Source: Acidobacteriota bacterium
GTDB taxonomy: Bacteria > Acidobacteriota > Vicinamibacteria > Vicinamibacterales > CAVVIG01
Reading direction: 5' to 3'
NCBI GenBank assembly: GCA_016195265.1
Contig: JACPZW010000055.1
Coordinates: 1 to 64,000 of the forward strand
DNA length: 64,000 nucleotides
Part shown: in pieces, positions 54,094 through 61,561 of the stretch
How the letters are laid out: each line of letters opens with the position of its first letter
How positions within the stretch are numbered: the stretch's first letter is position 1
Notes under the pieces: model-generated
Told to the model about the DNA's origin: nothing
The model's database searches: none
The model's input: the letters and a program-made list of their open reading frames with translations, nothing else
Made by a program: the position numbers and the translations under genes

Positions 54094-56781
54094 CTATTCC
54101 GATCGGAGCGCCTGCAGCACATCCACGCGCGACGCGCGCGCGGCCGGCATCAGCGACGCGATGACCGCCGCGCCGATGAGCACGGCCGCCGCGCCGATCA
54201 CGGGCACCGTGCCCGGCAGCTCCACGTGTCCGAAAAACTTCGCCGCCACGCTCGCCAGCGCGTAGCCGCCGCCCGCGCCCGCCGCGATCCCGATCGCCGC
54301 AATCAGCACGCCCTCCGAGAGCACGCGCGCCAGGAGGCGCCGCGGCGCGGCCCCGACGGCCAGCCGCACGCCGAACTCGCGCGTGCGCGCGCTGACCGAA
54401 AAAGCCAGCACGCCTGCGACGCCGACCACGGCGATCAGCAGCGCGATGCCGGCAAACGCGGAGAACACGAAGGCGTTCAGCCGCTCGGGCGACAGCACTT
54501 CGGCGCGCACGTCTTCGAGCGTGGCGGCGCGCTCCACCGGCTGATCCGCTGAGATCTCGCGGATGACCCGCCTTACGGCAGGCACGAGCGCGTACGGATC
54601 GCCTGCCGCGTGCACGAACAGACGTCCTCCGAAGCCCACCGATCGAACCGGCATATAAATCGCCATCGCGGGCCGCCCTATCACGCTCTCGTCGTCCACG
54701 TCCGCGACCACGCCGACGATGCGGCGGGGCACGGGCTTCCCGAAGTACGGATCGGTCCACCACATGTGCCCGTTCAGGGCGTCGCCGTTCGGGAACTGGC
54801 GCTGCGCCACGCTCTGACTGACGATCGAAACGGGCTCAGACGAGTCGCGGTCATCGTCGGTGAAGTCGCGGCCGGCGAGCAGCGGGACGCCGAGCACGCC
54901 GAAGAGGCGAGGCGCGGCCAGTCGCAACCGCGCGATCGGATCCTCTTCGCCGTCCGCGCGTTTGTAGCCGTCGGCGCTGAACCGGACGCCTGAGCCGAAC
55001 GTGCCGGCATCGCGCCAGGGCACGAAGCTCCCCACGGCGACGCCGTCGACGCCCGGCAACTGGCCGATGCGCCGCGTCGCTTCCTGATAGAAGTCGACGA
55101 CCTTCGCGCCCGTGACGCCCGTCGCAGATGGCGGGATGTCGAACGCCAGCACTTGCCGCATGTTGTAGCCGGTGCTCGCCGTCTGCAGCGTGATGAGCGT
55201 CGCGAGCAGCATGCCCGCGCCGGCGAGCAGCACGAACGAGAACGCGATCTGAATCGTGGCGAAGGCGCGGAGGCGGCGGTTCGTGCCCGGCGTGATCCTG
55301 ACGCTGCCGCCCGCGAGGCCGAGGCCCGCAGGCCCGCCTGCGCCAAGGCTACGGCGGGTCCGCCATAGCCACGAAGTGGCGAAGGCGGAAGCGTATGGCG
55401 ACGGCAGGCGCGGGACGTACGCGAGCAGCACGGCCGCGGCCATCGCGAGGCCGCCGCCCACCCAGAGCACGCTCGGATCGACGGTGACGGCGAGCGCGCG
55501 GATGGAGAAGCGCGCGGCGTAGCGCGCGACAATCGCGACGAGCGGGCGCGCGATCGCCACGCCGAGGACGGCGCCGGCGCCGCAGAGCACGAGACTCTCG
55601 GCCAGCAGCGTGCGCCTGAGCGCCCCGTAACCGGCGCCGAGCGCCGCCCGCACGGCCAGCTCGCCTTCGCGGCGCACCGAACGCGCGAGGATCAGGTTGG
55701 CGACGTTCGAACACGCGATGACGAACACGACCGCAGCCGCGGCGAGCAGCACGAGCAGGATCGTCCGCGCGGGTGACGCGATTTGATCGCGCAGCCGCGT
55801 CAGCGTGATCTGCACGTTCGCCTTTGCGGAGTACGCCTCGGGGTGCTCGGTCTTGATGGCGTCGTGTATCGCCGTCAGCTCGGCGCGCGCCGCGTCGAGC
55901 GTCGCCCCCGGCGCGAGGCGGCCGAAGAGCTCCGTCATCCGATGGGTGCGCATGGTGACCATCGTGGCGCCGAGGTGATGCGGGCTGGTCACGACGTTGG
56001 CGATGATCTCGGTGTCGGCCGGATAGGGGACCGACGGCTCGAGGACGCCGACCACCGTCGCCGTGCGCGGACCGAGACGGATCGTCTTGCCGATCACGGT
56101 GGGATCGCTGTCGAGCGACGTGGACCAGAACCTGTACGTGAGGACCGCCGCGCCCGCCGCGTCGGGACCATCGTCTTTCGCGTTCAGCAGGCGGCCGAGC
56201 ACCGGGCGCAGGCCCATGACGTCGAAGAACGATCCGCCGACGACGCCCGCCTTGACCATGCGCGGCTCGCCGCCGAGGCCGATCATCGCGAACTCCACGG
56301 TCGAGAAGTCGCCGAAGGCGCTGATGGTCGTGACGCGCGACTTGAAGTCGTTGATTTCCGGCACCGAGAACGTCATGTTGCTCGCGGCGAGGCCGGGCGC
56401 GCTCTGGCGGATGTAGATCAGGCGATCCTCGTCGCGATTGACGAGCGGGCGGAGGAGCACGCCGCGGACGACGCTGAAGATCGCGGCGTTGGCGCCGATG
56501 CCGAGCGCGAGGGTCACGACGACCGTGGCCGCGAGGCCCTTGGCCCGCAGGAGCGAGCGCACCGCGAACCGGATGTCCCGTGCAAGCGCCTCGACTGCGT
56601 CGAACCAGCGAGGGCGCCAGACGCTGCGCATCGAATCGCGCGTCAGCGTGAGGTTGCCGAATTCCTTCAGCGCCGCCAGGCGGGCGGCGGCGGGATCCTC
56701 GCCGCGCTCGATGCGATCCTTGATGCTGAGCGCGAGATGACCGCGGATCTCCTCGTCGAGGTCGTCGTCGCCAGGTCGCAT
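54094..56781 (-). CDS. ADOP-type FtsX/MacB-family permease with N-terminal prefix domain
   Basis: 895 residues. The first ~70 form the soluble prefix of padR-linked ADOP permeases (DLDEEIRGHLALSIKDRIERGEDPAAARLAALKEFGN). Two MacB-like periplasmic domains with FtsX transmembrane blocks follow, ending LMPAARASRVDVLQALRSE, like the copy at 40895. In the middle, near residues 463-483, an extra Arg/Ser/Gly-rich stretch corresponds to an inserted repeat (55331-55391). The padR gene upstream is 4 bp away on the same strand, so both are one unit. No ATPase is adjacent. Confidence 0.87.
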   Translation of the reverse strand: MRPGDDDLDEEIRGHLALSIKDRIERGEDPAAARLAALKEFGNLTLTRDSMRSVWRPRWFDAVEALARDIRFAVRSLLRAKGLAATVVVTLALGIGANAAIFSVVRGVLLRPLVNRDEDRLIYIRQSAPGLAASNMTFSVPEINDFKSRVTTISAFGDFSTVEFAMIGLGGEPRMVKAGVVGGSFFDVMGLRPVLGRLLNAKDDGPDAAGAAVLTYRFWSTSLDSDPTVIGKTIRLGPRTATVVGVLEPSVPYPADTEIIANVVTSPHHLGATMVTMRTHRMTELFGRLAPGATLDAARAELTAIHDAIKTEHPEAYSAKANVQITLTRLRDQIASPARTILLVLLAAAAVVFVIACSNVANLILARSVRREGELAVRAALGAGYGALRRTLLAESLVLCGAGAVLGVAIARPLVAIVARYAARFSIRALAVTVDPSVLWVGGGLAMAAAVLLAYVPRLPSPYASAFATSWLWRTRRSLGAGGPAGLGLAGGSVRITPGTNRRLRAFATIQIAFSFVLLAGAGMLLATLITLQTASTGYNMRQVLAFDIPPSATGVTGAKVVDFYQEATRRIGQLPGVDGVAVGSFVPWRDAGTFGSGVRFSADGYKRADGEEDPIARLRLAAPRLFGVLGVPLLAGRDFTDDDRDSSEPVSIVSQSVAQRQFPNGDALNGHMWWTDPYFGKPVPRRIVGVVADVDDESVIGRPAMAIYMPVRSVGFGGRLFVHAAGDPYALVPAVRRVIREISADQPVERAATLEDVRAEVLSPERLNAFVFSAFAGIALLIAVVGVAGVLAFSVSARTREFGVRLAVGAAPRRLLARVLSEGVLIAAIGIAAGAGGGYALASVAAKFFGHVELPGTVPVIGAAAVLIGAAVIASLMPAARASRVDVLQALRSE
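55331..55391. repeat. Palindromic repeat inserted in frame inside the ADOP permease gene
   Basis: GGCTACGGCGG-GTC-CGCCATAGCC (55347-55370) is a near-perfect hairpin, followed by GCCACGAAGTGGC (55368-55380), a second hairpin. The surrounding bases continue the frame of the permease without a stop. The coded peptide is low-complexity (SWLWRTRRSLGAGGPAG) and does not resemble the rest of the protein. Confidence 0.65.
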
Positions 56782-56785
56782 ACCC

Positions 56786-57163
56786 TTACTCCTTGCTTCC
56801 AGGGCCGCCGGAGGCCGCTCGCGCCGGGGACATGATGCGGCCGATCGCGTTCACGAGCTGCGACCACCGATCCTGCTCGCGCGCCAGCTGCGCTTTTCCC
56901 GCCGCGGTCAACTTGTAGTACTTCGCGCGTTGATTGGCTTCGCTCACGTCCCATTCCCATTTCAGCCAGCCGCGCTTCACGAGCCGGTGCAGGGCCGGAT
57001 ACAGCGAACCCGTTTCGACCTTGAGCAGGTCGTCGGACTGCGCGCGGATCGCCTGGCCGATGCCGTGGCCGTGCTGCGGCCCCCACTGCAGGGTCCGGAG
57101 AATCAGCATGTCGAGGGTGCCATGGAGCATGTCCAGGCGCTGTGCGTCGGGGTGTTTGGCCAT
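56786..57163 (-). CDS. PadR-family transcriptional regulator
   Basis: 125 residues. DMLHGTLDMLILRTLQWGPQHGHGIGQAIRAQSDDLLKVETGSLYPALHRLVKRGWLKWEW is the PadR winged helix, and AKYYKLTAAGKAQL completes the wing. PadR proteins repress membrane-stress or efflux genes and respond to small molecules. It is directly upstream of the ADOP permease gene, a pairing typical of Acidobacteriota. A 15-bp inverted repeat at 57167-57181 sits just before its start, so it probably represses itself. Confidence 0.9.
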   Translation of the reverse strand: MAKHPDAQRLDMLHGTLDMLILRTLQWGPQHGHGIGQAIRAQSDDLLKVETGSLYPALHRLVKRGWLKWEWDVSEANQRAKYYKLTAAGKAQLAREQDRWSQLVNAIGRIMSPARAASGGPGSKE

Positions 57164-57166
57164 AGT

Positions 57167-57181
57167 CGTAGACAGTCTACG
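57167..57181. promoter_or_regulatory. Inverted repeat 1 of 3 (CGTAG-N5-CTACG), candidate PadR operator
   Basis: CGTAGACAGTCTACG is a perfect 7-bp inverted repeat around one base. It lies three bases upstream of the padR start codon. Confidence 0.6.
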
Positions 57182-57189
57182 GCCTTGGA

Positions 57190-57204
57190 CGTAGGACGTC
57201 TACG
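57190..57204. promoter_or_regulatory. Inverted repeat 2 of 3 (CGTAG-N5-CTACG), candidate PadR operator
   Basis: CGTAGGACGTCTACG keeps both CGTAG/CTACG half-sites. Its start is 23 bases from the start of the first copy, about two helical turns. Confidence 0.6.
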
Positions 57205-57301
57205 GCTTGTTCCACCCTCGCGCTGCGTGCTTCGGCGTGGCGAGCCGACGACGACTTGCAGGCCGGCGTGGTTGTCAGTGCCGGCGCGACGTGGAACAGG
57301 A

Positions 57302-57316
57302 CGTAGAGGCTCTACG
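57302..57316. promoter_or_regulatory. Inverted repeat 3 of 3 (CGTAG-N5-CTACG), candidate PadR operator
   Basis: CGTAGAGGCTCTACG is a perfect inverted repeat and extends to ACGTA...TACGT at 57301-57317. It ends four bases before the start codon of the divergent membrane-protein gene, so a bound regulator would block that gene. Confidence 0.6.
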
Positions 57317-57319
57317 TCT

Positions 57320-58030
57320 ATGGGTTCGGTGCACGCGCTGCTGCCGGTACACATCGTCGCGGGCGGGCTGGCGATCGTTCTGGGCGCGGTGGCGCTCATC
57401 GCCCCGAAAGGCGCCACGCTGCATCGCAAGAGCGGCCTGCTGTTTGTCTACGCGATGCTCACGATGGGGATCAGCGGATCGCTGATGGCGATGCGCAACG
57501 GCCCGGACCCGAATACGCTCGGCGGGTTCATGTCGGCCTACTTCGTGATCACCGCGCTGACCACGGTCCGTCCCGTCTCCGTCTGGTCACGCCGGCTGGA
57601 GTTCGGTGCGCTGGCCCTGGCGCTCGCGCTTGCGCTCATCGAGATCGGGTTGGGGGGCAAGGCGGTCGCCAGCCCGCGCGGCACGATCAACGGCGTCCCG
57701 GCGTTCATGCTCTTCTTTCTGGCCACGATCACGCTGATGGGAGCCGCCGGCGACGTTCGGGTGATGTGGTCGGGACCTCTTCGAGGCGCGCCCAGGCTGA
57801 GACGGCACCTGTGGCGGATGTGCTTCGCGCTGTTTATCGCGGCCGGATCGTTCTTCTCGATTCGCGCGCGTGTCGCCAAGGTCCTTCCGCAGCCATTCAC
57901 GCCCCCTGGAATGCGCGCGCTTCCCGTCGTGCTGGTGTTCGTCGCGATGTTCTATTGGCTGTGGCGAGTCCGCGCCCGCCGCGCTGATCGGGGAGTCGCC
58001 GGCGCGCTCGCCTCAGCGCTGACGCGATAG
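57320..58030 (+). CDS. DUF2306-like membrane protein
   Basis: 236 residues from ATG 57320. Seven hydrophobic stretches, starting with MGSVHALLPVHIVAGGLAIVLGAVALIAPKGATLHRKSGLLFVYAML. The His residues in helix 1 and the loop (VHIVAGG, TLHRKSG) are of the type seen in DUF2306 proteins. A ribosome site is weak because the space before the ATG is taken by the third inverted repeat. Divergent to padR and probably under its control. The 3' end overlaps the convergent amidohydrolase by 18 bp. Confidence 0.72.
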   Translation: MGSVHALLPVHIVAGGLAIVLGAVALIAPKGATLHRKSGLLFVYAMLTMGISGSLMAMRNGPDPNTLGGFMSAYFVITALTTVRPVSVWSRRLEFGALALALALALIEIGLGGKAVASPRGTINGVPAFMLFFLATITLMGAAGDVRVMWSGPLRGAPRLRRHLWRMCFALFIAAGSFFSIRARVAKVLPQPFTPPGMRALPVVLVFVAMFYWLWRVRARRADRGVAGALASALTR

Positions 58031-59521
58031 GCGCGGCACCGGCACCGGGCCGGCGGCCCGCACCTGCCCCCAGATCCGCCGCCCAACCTTGTCGGCTTCT
58101 TTGACGATGCGGTCCTCGTCCATCGTCAGCACCTTGCCGTTGCGCATGACGAACTGACCGTCGATCATGACGGACTCGATGTCGGACGGGTGGCCGCTGT
58201 GAATCACCGCGGACACGATGCGGCCGGCCGGTACGAGATGGGGCCGCAATGCGTCCACGACGAGAAGGTCCGCTTTCCTGCCGACCGCGAGCGAGCCGAG
58301 CAGCTTTTCCTGGTTCACCGCGCGCGCGCCGCCCAGTGTCGCGTCTTCGAGGATGTCCTCCGGCTGCGGCTGCGTGCCGGGATTCGCATCGTCGCGCCGG
58401 ATGCGCTCCGTCAGGAGCGCGACGCGCATCACCTCGAACAGGTCGTTCGTGTTGTTGTCGGTGCCGTTTGCGATGGGGCAGCCCGCGGCGCGCAGCGCGG
58501 GAATCGGCGGGATGACGCCGCGGTTCGCCGCCATGGCCGCCTGATGCGAGACGATCGTCTTGGATTTTCCAAGCAGCGCGATCTCGGCGTCGTCGACGTA
58601 CCGGCAGTGCGCGGCGAACAGGCGCGGGCCGAGGAAGTCGTGCTTGTCGAGAAACGCCGACGGACGCAGGCCATGGTGGCGCACCATGAAGTCGGCCTCG
58701 GCGCGGCTCTGAGTCAGATGGATGGTGTAGCCGAGGTCGTGTTTCTCGGCGAACGCGCGGATCGCGTGCAATAGCTCGGGCGAAGACGTCTCCGCTAGCG
58801 CGGCAGCGGGGAACACGCTGATGCGTCCCTGATTCTTGCCGTGCCACGTCGTGAACAAATCGTTGATGTGCTGCATCCCCTCGTCTCGCAGCCTGGGCGA
58901 GAACCGGGGCTTTTCACTCCTGGCGAGTCCCTCGGGAGACATCGGGCCCGCGACGTTCTCGCTGTCGCGGATCGACTCCGCGAGGACGCAGCGCAGTCCC
59001 GTCCGCGCCAACGCGGCTGCCGAGCGATTGATGCCGCCGGCGTTCTCGACAATCGTCGTGGTTCCGGTCCGGATCGCTTCAAGCGCAGCGACCGTGACCA
59101 TCAGCGTGTTCTCTTCGCCTTGAAGGAGACTCGTCGGCTGGACGGCGAGCTTCGCGGAGTTGGGGAAGCCGAAGTCTTCGTTGAAACCGCGCGCGAGGAC
59201 CGCCGCCATGTGCGCGTGACAGTTGATGAGGCCGGGGAAAAGCGCCTTGCCCCGTCCGTCGTAGACGTCGGCTCGAGGATACGACCGGAGGATCTGATCC
59301 GTCGGGCCGATTGCCGCGATCCTGTCGCCCTGGACCGCGAGGGCGACGTCGTCCTGCACAGCGTCCACGGTCACGACGGTTGTGTGCGAGAAGACGACCG
59401 TCGTACTGGACGTCGTCCGCCGGGTCTGAGCCTGAACGCCGCCTTGCTCGAGAAGGAGTGCTGCGGCGCCCGCGCCGGCGCCCGCGATCAACTCACGCCG
59501 ACTGAGTGTGGAGCCTCGCAT
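58013..59521 (-). CDS. Exported amidohydrolase (TrzA/AtzA/5-methylthioadenosine deaminase-like)
   Basis: 502 residues from ATG 59521. LSRRELIAGAGAGAAALLLEQGGVQAQ is a Tat signal. The metal site is as in the TrzA/ATZ/guanine-deaminase group: NCHAHM (HxH at 102/104), YTIHLTQSRAE, FAAHCRY and NGTDNNTNDLFE with the Asp. C-terminal GRKADLLVVDALRPHLVPAG is also conserved. These enzymes use Zn or Fe to deaminate or dechlorinate N-heterocycles. Most are cytoplasmic, so export is notable. The HxH, His and Asp residues are all present, so activity is plausible. Confidence 0.85.
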   Translation of the reverse strand: MRGSTLSRRELIAGAGAGAAALLLEQGGVQAQTRRTTSSTTVVFSHTTVVTVDAVQDDVALAVQGDRIAAIGPTDQILRSYPRADVYDGRGKALFPGLINCHAHMAAVLARGFNEDFGFPNSAKLAVQPTSLLQGEENTLMVTVAALEAIRTGTTTIVENAGGINRSAAALARTGLRCVLAESIRDSENVAGPMSPEGLARSEKPRFSPRLRDEGMQHINDLFTTWHGKNQGRISVFPAAALAETSSPELLHAIRAFAEKHDLGYTIHLTQSRAEADFMVRHHGLRPSAFLDKHDFLGPRLFAAHCRYVDDAEIALLGKSKTIVSHQAAMAANRGVIPPIPALRAAGCPIANGTDNNTNDLFEVMRVALLTERIRRDDANPGTQPQPEDILEDATLGGARAVNQEKLLGSLAVGRKADLLVVDALRPHLVPAGRIVSAVIHSGHPSDIESVMIDGQFVMRNGKVLTMDEDRIVKEADKVGRRIWGQVRAAGPVPVPRLSRQR

Positions 59522-59636
59522 ACGACACCTCGCCGGAATCATGTCACCGCAATGTCGAGCACTGCAACGTGAAGCTCCCATCATCTTCGCCCGCGAGCGA
59601 GTAACGAGTCGCAGCGGCGGTGATAGGATTCACGGC

Positions 59637-61454
59637 ATGCGCGGCACGCGGGCGGTCGCGACTCTTCTGGGCTCGATCGCGTTCACCGCCTGCCGCCCCT
59701 CCGTCCCGTCGACGCATCCAACCTTCAACCGCGACATCGCGCCGCTCGTCTGGGAGCACTGCAGCGGCTGTCATCGTCCCGGTCAGCAGGCGCCGTTCAG
59801 CCTGTTGAGTTTCCAGGATGTGCAACAGCGAGCTCGCTTGATCGTGACGGCCACCGGCCGTCACATCATGCCGCCGTGGCTGCCAGAGCCCGGCTACGGC
59901 GCATTCATCGGTGAACGCCGCCTGCGATCCGAGGACGTGGAACGCATCGCGCAGTGGGTGAAAGACGGAACGCCGGAAGGCGATCCCGCCGATCGCCGCT
60001 CGCCGCCGGCGTGGGTCGACGGCTGGCAGCTCGGGCAGCCCGATCTGGTGGTGGAGTTGCCGGAAGCGTACACGCTCCGCCCGGGCGGTGCCGACGTGTT
60101 CCGGAATTTCGTCCTGCCGATTCCGCTGTCCGCCACCCGCTTCGTGCGGGGCATGGAAGTGCGGCCCGGCAGTCGAGGCGTCGTGCATCACGCCACGATC
60201 GGCATCGATGCGACGCGCGGGTCGAGACGGCTCGACGCGCAGGATCCCGAGCCGGGCTTTGAAGGCGGAATGTTCTCGGAAGGGACGCACAGCCCGGACA
60301 ACCATGCGCTCGGCTGGACTCCGGGCATGACGCCGGTGATGGAACCGGCGGACATGGCGTGGCGCCTCGAGAAGGGCAGCGATCTGATCGTCCAGCTGCA
60401 CATGATCCCTTCCGGCAAACCGGAAGCCGTGCGGCCGAGCGTGGGGTTCTTCTTCACCGACACGCCACCGGCGCGCCGCCCGATGGACTTCAGGCTCGGA
60501 TCGAAAACGATCGACATTCCCGCCGGCGCGTCCGCCTACACGATCGAAGACACCTACGTGCTGCCCGTCGACGTGGACGCGTTGAGCGTGTACCCGCACG
60601 CGCACTACCTGGCGAAGGACATGAAAGCGTTCGCGACGCGTCCCGACGGCACGGTGACGTGGCTCGTCTGGATCAAGGACTGGGATTTCAGGTGGCAGGA
60701 CCAGTATCGATACGCCTCGCCCCTCTTCCTGCCCAGAGGAACGACGCTGACGATGCGCTACACGTACGACAACTCGGCAGGGAACGTGCGCAACCCGCAC
60801 CACCCACCGCAGCGGGTTCTCTACGGGCCGCTGTCGTCAGACGAGATGGGTGATCTGTGGCTGCGACTCCTGCCTCGCACGAACGCCGACGCCGACATCC
60901 TGGCGCGATCGTACGTCAACAACGAGATGCGCAAGAACATCGCCGCCGCGGAACGCATGACTGCCGAACATCCACGCGAAGCGAGGTGGCGCAACGAACT
61001 AGGTGCGCGATATCTCGAAGCCGGCCGCGTCCAGGAGGGAATCCTTGAGTTGCAGGAAGCGCTCCGCCTCAAGCCCGCACACGCCGAGGCCCACCACAAT
61101 CTTGGACGCGCGCTGCAGTTGCAGGGACGGTTGGCCGCCGCCGTCGCGCACTTCCGCGAGGCCGCGCGACTCGCGCCCGATGACGATCAGGTCCACCTCA
61201 GCCTCGCGAACGCGCTGCAGGATCAGGGCGGCCTGGACGAGGCGATTGCCCACTTCCGGCGGGCGGTGGCGCTCGACCCGGAGGGCGCCGACGCGCACAA
61301 CAACCTCGGTACCGCGCTCGCATCGAAGGGCCTGGTGGACGAGGCCGTGATTCATTTCCAGCGGGCTCTCGACATTCGGCCGGGTTACGCCGACGCCGAG
61401 AAGAACCTGAGCCAGGCGCTTCAGCTGCAGCGCGCGCGCGGTTCGCGCCGCTAG
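59637..61454 (+). CDS. Lipoprotein with monohaem site, copper-monooxygenase-like domain and TPR repeats
   Basis: 605 residues from ATG 59637. A lipobox-like IAFTAC (Cys19) precedes a short cytochrome-type segment with CSGCH at 42-46. Residues ~110-430 resemble the two copper domains of peptidylglycine hydroxylating monooxygenases: His184-His185 in VVHHATI, His255 and Met256 in LHMIPSG, and His321/His323 in YPHAHYL. The last ~150 residues are four TPR units (AEAHHNLGRALQLQGRLAAAVAHFREAARLAPDD and so on). The combination suggests an outer-membrane-facing redox enzyme held in a complex. Whether the haem feeds the copper site is not known. Confidence 0.78.
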   Translation: MRGTRAVATLLGSIAFTACRPSVPSTHPTFNRDIAPLVWEHCSGCHRPGQQAPFSLLSFQDVQQRARLIVTATGRHIMPPWLPEPGYGAFIGERRLRSEDVERIAQWVKDGTPEGDPADRRSPPAWVDGWQLGQPDLVVELPEAYTLRPGGADVFRNFVLPIPLSATRFVRGMEVRPGSRGVVHHATIGIDATRGSRRLDAQDPEPGFEGGMFSEGTHSPDNHALGWTPGMTPVMEPADMAWRLEKGSDLIVQLHMIPSGKPEAVRPSVGFFFTDTPPARRPMDFRLGSKTIDIPAGASAYTIEDTYVLPVDVDALSVYPHAHYLAKDMKAFATRPDGTVTWLVWIKDWDFRWQDQYRYASPLFLPRGTTLTMRYTYDNSAGNVRNPHHPPQRVLYGPLSSDEMGDLWLRLLPRTNADADILARSYVNNEMRKNIAAAERMTAEHPREARWRNELGARYLEAGRVQEGILELQEALRLKPAHAEAHHNLGRALQLQGRLAAAVAHFREAARLAPDDDQVHLSLANALQDQGGLDEAIAHFRRAVALDPEGADAHNNLGTALASKGLVDEAVIHFQRALDIRPGYADAEKNLSQALQLQRARGSRR

Positions 61455-61561
61455 ACAAACTGTGACACTGCGGCTCCAGCTTTCCGTGTATAGACTAAGC
61501 CCGCTCCCAATCGTTCGATTCAAGACTCCGGTGGCTCTTCGTCATACCGCAGGAGGTTTCC

